From Sepioteuthis lessoniana (taxonomy: Eukaryota; Mollusca; Cephalopoda; Myopsida; Loliginidae): DNA of 64,000 nucleotides. Below are positions 24,721 through 35,924 of this stretch, piece after piece. Both the position numbers and the translations under genes were made by a program. Position 1 is the stretch's first letter, and every line of letters starts with the position of its first letter. Under the pieces are notes generated by a model. It saw only the letters and a program-made list of their open reading frames with translations, did no database searches and was not told the DNA's origin. The DNA lies in assembly GCA_963585895.1 (NCBI GenBank), contig OY757904.1, positions 71,045,139-71,109,138 of the forward strand. Direction: 5' to 3'.

Positions 24721-26890
24721 AAATAATTTTTAAGCCAATCTAGTAAACATGTTTCCAGATTGATATCGTATTTGTTCTCGTTATTTTATATCTTGTTTAT
24801 TTTTGTTTTCTTTTTTTTTTTACGATGATAATTTCGAGTATTTGCAATCATTTTTACAGTTTATGATGGATAGTGTAAGTGAGTTAACGATGAAATTTTT
24901 TTCTTGTCTTCTTGAAATATGCTATCACTTAAGGAAATTATTGGAAGATTATACAATATAGCCTATGAATATGTACACGCCTTATTTTCTTGGAATCTGG
25001 TGGTCTTTATGCTTTATATTCATTTATTTATTTATTTACCTATATTACTGTTGAAGGATAATATATGGGAAATATTATAGTAATATGCATAATATGTACT
25101 AGCATGATTTTATTTCCCTGATTATTATAGGAGATTCACTATCCTGATGGGTAAGTGTCTTATATTGATCTTAATTATCATATATTTTGTGGATTAGTAA
25201 TATTGATAATTGTAATGTTTGTTCTCTTGAATTTTTATTCTAAATTATGAGTTGGTTGCTTTTATATGTATGAGGTGGCAGGTACACTAAATGTATCAAA
25301 TTTCTATTGCCGTTTCATTTTGTTTGTTTCTTATAAATTTTTCAAGGTTGAATATCAATCATCTCTTTCAATTGTAATTCATTATGTATACGCGTTCTCA
25401 TTTTCTAAAACTTAATTTCACTTATTGATTAACTACATATTTGGAAAATGTTTAGTAATTACTGCTTTTTTTTTTTCATTCTTATACTCGTTGTAGAAAG
25501 TGTGGGAAAATGAAATAAGGATAATTCCATTTATAGATTTTGAATATATGATTACATATACGGTAGCATTTCTACAGTAGATTTGCCGAGAGAAATTAAT
25601 ACTAGTAAGTTTTTCAAAGGTAGAGATGGAAAAACTATTGTCATCAGAGATTATATGTATAGCACGAAAAGGAATGATTTAAAGTTATACATAATTTGCT
25701 TTTACGATATATCAAATCTTTCAGTTATTATTGCCGAAGGATAATGAATTAAAGTTTTTCAATTTTCTTTTTTCTATTTACGAGACACATACCTTTTTTC
25801 CCCGATTGCGTACATCTAGCCATAGAGGAGAACATATTTGTTACAAGTCTGCATATCAAACAAATTGTCAGACAGAGAAAAATAGGACGATATTAAAATT
25901 TCAGATAGCCATATGAATATTGATAACCAATTGTCTATTGTTAATACTCTTTATTTTATGAGTAAAAAAAAAAACAAACTGTTTTCCGATTCCGTTTTAT
26001 CATAAAGATCTGACGGCTAAATTAAATAGCGTGGTATCAGGAATGATAGATTAGGATATGAATGTGACGGTGGAATGAGAGTAGATTTATTTGCCGTTTA
26101 CCCACCAAGACAATTGTTACGGTGACATCCATATAATGATGTTGAAGTGTGGTATGTGAATTCAAATCTCATAGTAAATGACATCTTTTCTTTGTTATTT
26201 TTTTAAATTAATCTTACCAGTGAGTATTGTAGGTCTAATAGGTCCGTGAATAAAAGGGTTAAACTTTTGTTTTTCTTGGCCGAAGACTTTAAGATAAAAC
26301 TCTTATATGTAAATCTTTGATGAAAATAACCTTTTTCAGATAACTTAAAAAAAAAAGGGATTCAAGCAAACTAAAGCCTTTACGTTTATGATATCTGATA
26401 TTGTTGGATTCAACATTTCAGCAAATATTAAAAAGAGTATTTATTTTTATTGCTTTTGTCACTAGTTTAGAACTTAATTACTGAACACTAAGTGTATATA
26501 TACTTCCGATCCATTAGGAATGTGATGGAATAAATAAAATCGTAAATACATAAATATATTCTGTCATTCAAACATTTCAGAGTATTAATATCGTGAGCCT
26601 AAGTAACGTAAGGCTGAAGATCTGCAGTGATTAATTGATAGGAATTGTCAAAAACTGAGTATTTGGATAAGATTTATGCAAACATTTAACGTAAACTATT
26701 TTTCTGAGTTGAAAATTTGACTTGCTATAGGGATGACGAGCACTTTATTTAGCAATTTTTCTCATTTTATTCTTGTTCTCTTTATTTAATTGCATTGCAA
26801 AGTTTGTGGATATTTAATGCCAACGCCTTATATTATGTTATAAAGTAGCTTTTATTTTATTAGTCAGATATTTTTTCATCATATTAACTG
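24721..26890. other. 2.1 kb of unassigned AT-rich DNA
   Basis: Very T-rich with short homopolymers. No element boundaries or domains recognised. Confidence 0.5.
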
Positions 26891-26893
26891 CAA

Positions 26894-26922
26894 CATATAT
26901 ATATATATATATATATATACAT

Positions 26923-26953
<31 letters not shown>
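26894..26953. repeat. (TA)n tract with ACATACACAC interruption
   Basis: Two (AT)n runs around a short CA-rich core. Confidence 0.95.
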
Positions 26954-27420
26954 ATGCAGTAAAAATGATGTAAAGTATGTAACAAGATTATAAAAGGGAA
27001 ATCCTATACTTTTAAAAACCCGGAAAGAAATTCCAAAATAAATAAATACTTCAGCTGCAACTACAAAAAAACGTAGTCTACATAATCGAACGTAGAAAGT
27101 GCAAAGAAATATACACAGGTTCAACTCAGGCTCTTAATACCAGAATATCACTTCATAAGAGTAAAGTTAAAAGAGCAGAAAATTAAATGTTTCAAACATC
27201 TATATGAATGTTGTCAAAGTGCATAAAAAAATGCCCATATACCAAACTAACAACTACACGGTACTTCAAAGAAAGGAAAATATATAAATAAATTTAAGCC
27301 AAATTTGATTAAACCATGAATCATAAACACTCACAAATGGACTCAAACATATGCAGATATGTTTATATATACACATACAAAACTTATTTGTAAAAAATAA
27401 TTACCAGTAAATTTCAAACC
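26954..27420. other. Unassigned AT-rich DNA
   Basis: No recognisable gene or repeat. Confidence 0.45.
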
Positions 27421-27568
27421 ACACTACCAGACACACACACACGTACAAACACACACACACGAACGCAAATCTCGAGACTCACGCTCACACACACACACAC
27501 ATACAAACACAGAGAAAAAATTACTGTTAGCGAAATCCAAAACCACTCCAACACACACACACACATAT
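27421..27568. repeat. CA-rich cryptic microsatellite
   Basis: Four (AC)n runs broken by short imperfect stretches. Confidence 0.9.
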
Positions 27569-27601
27569 AATCAATAGCAAAAATATATTAGGAAAATCAA
27601 A

Positions 27602-28032
27602 GAGCACCTCTCCTAGAAAATTATATACATAAACAACAATGGGACTTTGACATACACACGGATCCCCTAATCTCGGCCAGAAGACCGGACCTTATAATAA
27701 TTAACAAAAAAACAGAATTTGCAAAATTGTCGACTTTCCTGTCCTGGCTAACAACAGAATAAAACTGAAAGAATGTGAAAAGAAGGTTAAGTACTTCGAC
27801 CTTGCAAGAGAATTGAAGAAGCAGTGGAACATGAAAGAGACGATTGTACCAAAGGTTTCTTAAAGGCTTGGCAGACTTGGAAGTTGGCGGACAGGTAGAG
27901 ACTATGCAAATGACAACATTACTAAGAACGGCCAGAATAATGAGAAGATTCCTGGAGGCTTGAGGAGACTTGCTTTCACTCAAACTCCAGTGAAAAACCA
28001 TCAACCGATACTGATGTGAGAGACTCTAAAGG

Positions 28033-28064
<32 letters not shown>

Positions 28065-28104
28065 ACAACAATAATAATAATAATAATAATAACAATAAAA
28101 ATAA
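27602..28104 (+). pseudogene. RLE-LINE array copy 1 (3' end) with (CAA)n(TAA)n tail
   Basis: Starts within the ENYTHKQQWDFDI-type endonuclease segment, shows LISARRPDLIIINKK (27662-27715), and has the VGGQVETMQMTTLLRTARIMRRFLE stretch near 27885-27955. It ends with a damaged 3' hairpin, then (CAA)n to 28070 and (TAA)n to 28104. Single-base shifts break the frame. Confidence 0.8.
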
Positions 28105-28230
28105 TAGACAGGCCAAACTAGGGCCTTGTTGAGGTCGGCCAGAATACTGAGAAGATTCCTTGAAACTTGCTGTCACTCAAACACCAGAGTAAAACCATCA
28201 GCTAACACTGAAAAAGGAGAAAATAATTAT
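28105..28230 (+). pseudogene. RLE-LINE array copy 2 (only last ~120 bp)
   Basis: GTCGGCCAGAATACTGAGAAGATTCC, CTGTCACTCAAAC and CCATCAGCTAACACTGA follow copy 1's triplet tail directly. A short, strongly 5'-truncated copy. Confidence 0.75.
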
Positions 28231-28809
28231 AAGCAAATTAAGTAAAATAACAAAGAAAGACTATGAGAAAAAGCACAGCTGGGTGGGCAAGGATATCCAC
28301 TGGAATTTGTGCAAGAAATTGAAGCTTGACTAAACGAACAAATGGTATATGCAGAATCCAGAATCTATCCTAGAAAATGAGACGCACAAACTACACAGGG
28401 ATTTTGGGATACAAGCGGATCACTTAATCTGGGCCAGATGACCAGGCATTAAAATAATCAACAAAAACGAGAGAACTTGCAGAATTGTGGACTTTTCTGT
28501 CCCTGCGAAACATAGAATAAAATTGAAAGAATGCGAAAAGAGGAATAAGTACCTTGCTATGGAATCGAATAAACTGTCGAACATGTAAGTGGCGATTACA
28601 CTAACAGTAATTGATGCTCATGGTTCTGTCACCAAAGGATTGGTCTAAGGTCTGGTTTACTTGGAAATAACCGGACGGGTGGAGACTGGCCAAAGTACAG
28701 CATTTTTGAGATTGGCCAGAATATTGATGGGAGTCCGGGATACTTGAGGAGACTTGCTGTCACTAAAACTCCAGTGGAAAACTATCAGCTAACGCTGATG
28801 TGAAAAATT
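28231..28809 (+). pseudogene. RLE-LINE array copy 3
   Basis: Begins at AGCAAATTAAGT in the zinc-knuckle segment, then AQLGGQGYPLEFVQEI in a shifted frame, the W-MQNPESILENETHKL endonuclease part (28340-28395), WDFGIQADHLI, the 3' terminal region and an intact ATCAGCTAACGCTGAT hairpin at 28784-28799. Confidence 0.8.
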
Positions 28810-30485
28810 CCCTTGGAGCTGACAGCAGGAGGAAGATGCATAGCTGAAACAAAGATCTAAAGAGGCATTTTCCCAGGAGATGCACTATCACCCATACAAT
28901 TCATAATAGCCATGATGCCGGTGAACCACATTCTCAGAAAATGCGCAGCCGGATACAAACTCAGCAGATCGCAAGAGAAGATCAACTACCTAATGTACAT
29001 GGATGACATTAACTTATTTGCAAAAAATGAAAAAGAACTGGAAACTCTCATACACACCGTTAGAATATACAGTCAGGACATAGGAATGGAATTTGGCATT
29101 GATAAATGTGCCATGCTCGTCATCAAAAGTGGCAAACAACATATGACTGACGGAATGGAACTACCGAATCACGAAAAAATTAGAACGCTCGGAGACAATG
29201 AAAACTACAAATACTTGGGTAACTTGGAGGCTGACACCATCAAACAAGTGCAAATGAAAGACAAGATCCGAAAAGAATATCTCAGGAGAAGGAGAAAACT
29301 ACATGAGACAAAACACTCCAGCAGAAAACTCATCAAAGGAATAAATACTTAGGCTGTGCCCCTAGTTAGATATTAGGGGCCCAACCTCAAGTGGACCAGA
29401 GATGAACTTAAACAAATGGACCAAAGAACAAGAAAACTAATGACCATGCATAAGGCATTGCACCCCAGAGACGACGTTGACAGATTATATGTATCTAAAA
29501 AAGAGGTAGGAAGAGGACTTGACCGCATCGAAGATACCGTTGATGCATTGACACAACGGCTCGAAGACTACATAGAAAAACACGAACAAGGACTAATTAC
29601 AACCATCAGAAACGGTACGGACAACACAATAGACGATAGATAGGCAACAACTAGGAAACAATAATGAGAGGAAAACAACTCTATGGCCGCTTTAAACGTC
29701 TAATAAAAAACATCTCACTCCAGAAAACCTGGACATGGCTAAGAAAAGGAAACTTTGAGAAACGGAATCCCTCCTAATAGCAGCACGGGACAACGCCATA
29801 AGAAATAATCATATCAAAGCGAGAATAGATATGACGCAACCAAAAAGTAAATGTAGGCTATGTGGTGACAGAGACGAAACGATCAATCACATAATATGCG
29901 AATGCAGCAAATTAGCACAGGAGTATGAGGCGAAACACGACTGGGTCGGCATGGTGATCCACTCGGAAATGTGCAAGAAATTTAAATTTGACCATACAAA
30001 CAAATGGTTTATGCACAACCCAGCACCTGTCCTAGTAAATTACTCGCAAAAACTCCTATGGGACTTTAACATACAAACGGATCAACTAATCTCGGCCAGA
30101 AGACCAGACCTTATAGTAATCAACAACAAAAAAAGAGAATTTGCAAAATTGTCGACTTCGCTTTTCCGGTTGACCACAGAATAAATCTGAAGGTAAGTGA
30201 AAAGAAGGATAAGTACCTCGACCTTCCAAGAGAATTGAAAAACCTATTAACGTGATTGTGATTGGTGCGTTAGGCACAATAACTAAAGGATTATTTAAAG
30301 GCCAGGAGGACTTGGAAGTTGGCGGACTGGTAGAGACTATTCAAACGACAGCATTGCTAAGAACGTCCAAAATCCTGAGACGAGTCCTGGAGACTTGAGG
30401 AGACTTGCTGTCACTCAAACTCCAGTGAAAAATCATCAGCTAACACTGATGTTAAAAACTCTAAAGGAATAAATAATAATAATAC
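28810..30485 (+). pseudogene. RLE-LINE array copy 4: RT, zinc knuckle and endonuclease
   Basis: The longest readable copy. The frame 28912-29352 carries the RT palm with YMDD at 28996-29007 and FGIDKCAMLVIKSGK. 29416-29643 has KLMTMHKALHPRDDVDRLYVSKKE. 29831-30184 has a zinc knuckle CRLCGDRDETINHIICECSK and, about 65 residues on, the restriction-like endonuclease motif SARRPDLIVIN with a downstream basic run. The 3' end has AARTTALLR-type and ILRRVLET residues in broken frames, a hairpin at 30434-30451 and an (AAT)n tail to 30485. The three ORF pieces were one protein; separating stops make it a pseudogene. It starts abruptly at the ELTAGGR segment right after copy 3. Confidence 0.9.
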
Positions 30486-30950
30486 TGCACAACCCAGCAC
30501 CTGTCCGAGAAAATAATACACATAAACACCTATGGGACTTTGAAATAAACACGGATCACCTAATATCGGTTAGAAGACCAGACCTAATAATAATCAACAA
30601 CAACAACAACAACAACAACAAAATTAAAAAAGAGAACTTGCAAAATTGTCGACTTTGCTGTCTCGACTGACCACAGAATAAAATTGAAAGAATTTGAAAA
30701 GAAGAATAAGTACCTCAACTTTGCTAGGGAATTGAAAGAACTATGGAAGTTGGTGGACGAGTGGTTACCACCTAAACTACTACATTATTGAGAACGGCTA
30801 GAATACTGAAAAGAGCCCTGGGGACTTGAGGAGACTTGCTGTCACTCAAACTCTAGTGAAAGACCATCAGCTAACGCTGATGTTAAAAACCCTAATTAGT
30901 AAACAATAATAATAATAATGATAATCATAATAATAATAATAATAATAATA
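30486..30950 (+). pseudogene. RLE-LINE array copy 5 with (AAT)n tail
   Basis: Starts in CACAACCCAGCACCTGTCC (the endonuclease segment), contains an internal (CAA)n expansion at 30593-30621 and a perfect CATCAGCTAACGCTGATG hairpin at 30865-30882. It ends in AATAAT repeats to 30950. Part of the 3' terminal coding region is deleted near 30740. Confidence 0.85.
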
Positions 30951-31212
30951 TGACATACAAACGGCTAATCTAATCTCAACCAGAGCACCAGATCAAGTGA
31001 TAAACAAAAAAAGAGAACCTGCCAAATAGTGGACTTTGCCGTTCTAGCTGACCAAAGTTTAAAATTGAAGGAAGGTGAAAAGTGAGATATATACCGGTAC
31101 CTTGCTAGAGAATTGAAAAAAAAAAATGATTGGACATGAACGCTGCAGTGATACCAATTGTAATTAGTAATCAAAACCTCTCGAATGAAAAAAATGATAA
31201 TGATAATAACCT
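30951..31212 (+). pseudogene. RLE-LINE array copy 6, internally deleted
   Basis: TGACATACAAACGGCTAATC and the RAPDQ..KKREPAK endonuclease segment follow copy 5's tail. The copy skips from VIPIVIS directly to a tail of ATGATAATGATAATAAC. Confidence 0.75.
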
Positions 31213-31218
31213 ACTTTT

Positions 31219-31692
31219 AGGTATTTAAACGCAGTTTCTTCCAGGCAGCGGTCGTATCGATACTGCTATATGGATGCACTACTTGGGCGCTAACTAAACG
31301 GCTGAAGAAGAAGCTAGATGGCAATTACACATGAATGTTGAGAGCAATATTGAACAAGTCCTGGCGGCAACACCCCAAAAGGCACCAACTATACGCCCAC
31401 CTGCCTCCCATCACGAAAACTATACAAGTTAGACGAACCAGACACGCAGGACACTGCTGGAGAAGCAAGGACGAACTCATCAGTGATGTACTCCTATGGA
31501 CCCCCGTATATAGCCAAGCAAAAGCAGGACGACCAGCTCAAACATACATACAGCAGCTAAGTGAGGATACGGGATGTAGGCCTGAAGACCTGCCAGAGGT
31601 GATGAATGATAGGGAGAAGTGGCGAAAGAGGGTCTGGGATATCCGTGCTAGCGGCACGACATGATGATGATGATGATGATGAGGTATTTAAA
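31219..31692 (+). mobile_element. 5'-truncated RTE-type LINE with 11-bp TSD
   Basis: AGGTATTTAAA occurs exactly at 31219-31229 and 31682-31692. Between them lies the LINE 3' end from FKRSFFQAAVVSILLYG through GHCWRSKDEL and AGRPAQTYIQQLSEDTG to WDIRASGTT, followed by (ATG)n. The frame is open from 31224 except for one in-frame TGA at 31332-31334, where the 13.7-kb copy has AGA (Arg), just before the ATG at 31335. This is a recently inserted, dead-on-arrival copy. Confidence 0.92.
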
Positions 31693-31694
31693 GA

Positions 31695-32323
31695 TATCAA
31701 ACACTGAGAACATCCGGTACGTTCTTAAACTTAAATAGATGAATCAGTATAATACTTACCAAGAAATAAGCACAAATGATTAGTGCAATAATGACAACAG
31801 TTTACTTCTTAAGACTAGATACCAATCATGATTTCTTTTGTTTGATATATGTTTACTGTTTGATTATGAATAACCAGTAAAATACAATCAGAATGTCATC
31901 TGCTCATACATTTGTTCTTACACCATGCATAGAAGAAATGCGCTGAGTTGTTGTCAGTTGTGTACCAATATAATTACACTTAACCGTCTGGAAATATAAT
32001 TGAATCGGTTTAGAACGTATGAAACCCAAAGCCGTTAAAGTGCTAACAGATGGTTTTGCCGAGATTACCATTCAAGAAATATTTAGTAAATCTCGTCTTG
32101 TTTTATATTTCTAGAATTTTTTTCCTTTTCGTTAATTCCGCGTGAAAATAGAATATTAAAGATTTGTGAAGGTTTTTCTCCAGCTGTAGATTTCAAAGGC
32201 AACAAGCAGCTAAGACGTTATTTATTTTATGCATTGCTGCAACAGAATCAAATGAAGCCTAAATGGTTTCAGCTTTAAATAAGATTTTTCGAATTATTTT
32301 TCATTAAAAAGTTTAACAAAATA

Positions 32324-32327
<4 letters not shown>
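31695..32327. other. Unassigned AT-rich DNA
   Basis: Nothing recognised. Confidence 0.5.

Positions 32328-32390
<63 letters not shown>
32328..32390. repeat. (TA)n tract
   Basis: Uninterrupted (AT)n, read directly. Confidence 0.97.
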
Positions 32391-32391
<1 letters not shown>

Positions 32392-32614
32392 AGAAATTCA
32401 ATTTTTGCCTTTGTCATTATATTTTGCCAATCGTGGTGACGAAGACTTTGACTACAAAAGACTTTCCAAATAGAAAGAGACGAAACGAGGTTACCCGTCA
32501 ATGCCCGGGAAAAAATGACGTATAGACTCCATTAAATAATTCCGATGAGTATTCTTGTTAGGATGTAGAAAATAAATCTTTTGTAAATACCTTAGCGTAT
32601 AGGTCATCATCCTA

Positions 32615-32950
32615 AGAAATCCTGGACGAAGCTCTATGCGTTTCACTTCACGCTATAATCTTTGGGAAAGACATGAAACTATCAACCACTCACCCAAGGT
32701 AATTTTGCAATTATTCTAAAAAAAAATTATTACAAAATAGGTATATTCTATGTAGAATTGACGTTGGGTCAAATCCTACTCTCGGAAAAGTAATGAATCC
32801 ATCTTTTCCCTCAGTTATGAATACATAGTTTGTTTCTCTAGGTTCTTTAACCTGGTTTAGGCAACTACTCTTATGTAAGGATAACTCTGAAGTCAATCAC
32901 TTGATCTCTACTTAAAAATTGACCTTGTGCCGCGTCCTGCAATTGTCGAG
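32615..32950 (+). repeat. Diverged SINE-B copy, disrupted
   Basis: CCTGGACGA, TTTGGGAAAG.CATGAA at 32620-32680, then after an AT-rich interruption GGGTCAAATCCT, AGTAATGAATCCATC, GGTTCTTTAACCTGGTTTAGGCAACTA and TTGACCTTGTG..CCTGC. The order matches the intact copies at 41.3 and 62.2 kb. Confidence 0.6.
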
Positions 32951-33153
32951 GATGCAGAATGAATTCAAGCTAAACTACTGAAAAGATATCTAAACATAAC
33001 GAATAAGTTCGATTCATTTCTTTGGTATTATTTACACACTATTTCTCAGACATGTAAACAATTTATTTTTCTTTGTTACTGAATAAGTTTCAACATATGG
33101 CAGACCATGTAAGAAAGAGAGAAAGACAGAAAGAAAGAAAAAACATCGAGCTG

Positions 33154-33430
33154 TACTTTATATAGTGTTAGCGACCATAGTCGAGGGTGACCCGAAGGCT
33201 CCCTTTTCGATAGCTACTACACCAAGGTGTAGGGGAGGGCGCTACTCCATTCCCAGGATTGCTCCACTTTACCCTTGAACCGTACCTTATAATGCTGAGT
33301 GTTAAGCAAGGTGGTATGAAGTACCATTTTTAAAGTCTTTGGTATGACTCGACCTGGGATTGAACCCAGGTCTCCCGGGCCATTGGCGAACACTCTAACC
33401 GCTGGGCCAATGTCCCGGTTACTTTATATA
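33154..33430 (-). mobile_element. SINE-A, complete, with 11-bp TSD
   Basis: TACTTTATATA flanks it exactly (33154-33164 and 33420-33430). The body 33165-33419 is 255 bp on the minus strand, with box B complement GGGATTGAACC at 33357-33367 and box A complement CCGCTGGGCCA at 33399-33409. The body contains CTACACCAAGGTGTAG, a 16-base perfect palindrome also present in the 15-kb copy. Confidence 0.93.
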
Positions 33431-33638
33431 ATATGTCTTTTTTTTACTTTCTGCCTGAACATGACGATTAGATGATCAAATGCACCCCCCCACACAAGCA
33501 ACTTCTTAAAATTAAAATGCTCTAACCACATATAGGTACACCGCAGCTATTTTCTCTTATTTCTGGCAAAGATGGTTCGGTTATTTGTTTTAGATGTTTA
33601 TAATTCTTTCTAGGTTATTTGATGGCAAATCGTGTTTT

Positions 33639-33639
<1 letters not shown>

Positions 33640-33693
<54 letters not shown>

Positions 33694-33708
33694 CCTGCAA
33701 TCTCCCTT

Positions 33709-33756
<48 letters not shown>
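33640..33756. repeat. (TC)n(TA)n microsatellite
   Basis: Long CT run with short breaks, then (TA)n. The S-L and R-E repetitive frames across it are artefacts. Confidence 0.97.
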
Positions 33757-33757
<1 letters not shown>

Positions 33758-33934
33758 TTTGTATGAAAATACTTTGTAGATAATGTATTTTTTAACGCGT
33801 TAGACGCCATTCATTTGTACTGTTAGATGGTTTCATGTATTGTTTTTTTTTAACATTTTATTGTTATTCAATAATTTATATGCACACACTGAAATGGTTT
33901 CAAGACTGGTAAATTATTGAATAGTTCTAATTAA

Positions 33935-34055
33935 CCTATAACTGGGACCCTACCAGGCCTTACTACTTCGGGTCAAAATTGACCAATAAATAATGGAATT
34001 ATCATTCCTCAGAGCTCCAAGACTGGAATCTAACCGTAAAATGGTTTAGTATAAC
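33935..34055 (-). repeat. Degenerate retroposon E fragment
   Basis: Inverted remnants of the head: CCTACCAGGCCTTACTAC, GGAATTATCATTCCTCAGAGCTCCA. Confidence 0.4.
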
Positions 34056-34734
34056 ACACATAATACTCTTTAAGAGTGATGTCTTACGAAGCTGTTGAGA
34101 TGCAGTCGGTTTATTCCACAGCCGAAAGGGTGATCTTGTGTTGTCAAATACTTCTTATGAGAAAATATAAATAAATGAAACATTAAAATAAACGAAATTT
34201 GGGAAATATGCTTTTAATATTCTAACCATTCTGGTCACATTCTGTTCACTTTGGGTATTACATCTCATTTTAATAGGGTGGAGTCCTTATAACATAGTTG
34301 TAATCGTGTTGGACCGCAACTTCTTAATAATCATGTTCGATCTCCAATTTCTCTACTACGTTCAGGTTCGAGCTAGTACCCGTGGAACAAGTATAAAACC
34401 ACTTACCCAGCAGCTATGGGTCAAATATTACCACTGCCGTTTTACAATGATGGCTTTAGCATTGAATTACCCGCAAATGTTGACATGTAATTAAAAACAA
34501 GGTAACCAATCCAAATCATTATATACAAAAGATTTTTGTAAAAAAAAAAATTAACAATATCGAATAATATGCATAAAAAGAGCTAGTGGTATAATGTTAC
34601 CCTCATAAAAAATAGAAACGGTGACTCAGCTTCAAATCATGTACATAGCTTCTTGCATTTCACATAGTGCTAATACTCTAGGGAAAGTATAAAAATAACA
34701 GTCTTATCACTTCGGATCAGAGGGTGCCAGAGAG
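34056..34734. other. Unassigned DNA
   Basis: A TATGGGTCAAATATTACCACTGCCG block near 34417 resembles words in other dispersed repeats of this window (51.29 and 59.9 kb). Otherwise nothing. Confidence 0.4.
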
Positions 34735-34930
34735 TATTTTACACTATTTTACACTCTTTTATTTTACACTATTTTACTATTTTATTTTACACTATATTTT
34801 ACTATTTATTTTACACTATATTTTACTATTTATTTTACACTATATTTTACTATTTTATTTTACACTATTTTACAGTCTTTTATTTTACACTATTTTACAC
34901 TCTTTTTTTATTTTACACTATTTTACACTC
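34735..34930. repeat. Minisatellite of ATTTTACACT-type units
   Basis: About 200 bp of TTTTACACTATTTTAC and TTTTATTTTACACTAT words repeated with slippage. The 118-codon frame over it is low-complexity and not a gene. Confidence 0.95.
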
Positions 34931-35030
34931 CAAATTACAAGAGGCCTTGTGCCTCATCATCAGATCAAGTTTAGTATCATTAACAGCCTATTCCTTTTGA
35001 GGGGGTCTTACCCTACTGCAAGGGGGAATA

Positions 35031-35922
35031 TACGTGGTGCATTCAATATGTTTCCGGACAATTTTTGTACAGACATTTAAAATTGTTGTACAAAAATCAG
35101 TATGTTATTGCTATACATCTTATGAGATGAATGACCAATTTTTATGATTTCAGGTTCAAATAAACAGCTAAAACAGCCATTGGAATACACCCTACTAAAG
35201 CCTGATTGTTACAGCTGGTGAATTTCAAAAATGCAATCTTGACGCGAGGACACTTTAGAAGAACGATATGCAATAAAATTCTGTTTTAAACTTGGAAAAA
35301 ATGCCACAGAAACGTATGGAATACTTCACACTGCTTTTCGACCATCTCGCATGAATCGAGCATCAGTTTTTGTGAGGCATAAGAGATTCAAGGAAGGCAG
35401 GGAGTCTGTGAGGGATGATGAGAGTTGTGGGAGGAGTAAGGAGTTGATTGGCCAAAGGGTGAGGGTTAGGTTTACTATGTTGAGGTTTTAAGGGATTTCA
35501 GGAAAAGATTCGGTCTGAAGAGGCAAGCACTCTTCAAATCGGGACAGTGGCATTTCAACCAGGCCAATGCACCAGTCCCCAACACCATCATTGTCACAGA
35601 CTATTTGACCAAGATGGGCATCAAGACAGTTCGTCAGTCTCCCAAAGTCCAGACCTTACTCCCTGTGACTTTTGGTTGTTCCCAAAGCTCAGAGCCTGTC
35701 GTTATAAGACAATTGAGGAGATGAAAGAGGCTGAGACGAGGGTCATTGACACGCTCACAAAAGAGGACTTCCATGGGGCCTTCAAGAGGTTGTTGTCACT
35801 ATACAACAATTGCATTGCAGCCGGAGGAGATTACTTTGAAGGGGACTAGAGTTTCATGTGTGTACTATCAATAAAAGTGCGCATACGAAAAAAGTTTGGA
35901 AACTTATTTAATGATCCTCGTA
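35031..35922 (+). mobile_element. Internally deleted mariner (Mos1-like) transposon
   Basis: TA duplications at 35031-35032 and 35921-35922 bracket an 888-bp element with imperfect inverted ends CGTGG.GCATTCAATATGTTTCC and CGAGGATCATTAAATAAGTTTCC. The transposase N-terminus is readable from 35248 (ERYAIKFCFKLGKNATETYG, then FKEGRESVRDDE). The sequence then jumps into the C-terminal half: WHFNQANAPVPN, where the usual catalytic QDN is QAN, then after a frameshift SPDLTPCDFWLFPKLRACRY and the AAGGDYFEGD terminus at 35849. Full mariners are about 1.3 kb, so roughly 0.4 kb including the first catalytic Asp is gone. Non-autonomous and dead. Confidence 0.92.
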
Positions 35923-35924
35923 TC

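Noticed and set aside
27621..28176. Minus-strand frames at 27.6-28.2 kb, including a poly-leucine stretch
   Set aside because: Antisense to RLE-LINE copy 1. The leucines are the complement of a (CAA)n/(TAA)n tail, not a signal or membrane segment.
28912..30184. A functional reverse transcriptase gene
   Set aside because: YMDD, zinc knuckle and endonuclease motifs are readable, but stops and frameshifts separate the three pieces and the 5' part is missing.
34724..35080. 118-codon hydrophobic frame
   Set aside because: Product of the ATTTTACACT minisatellite running into the mariner end.
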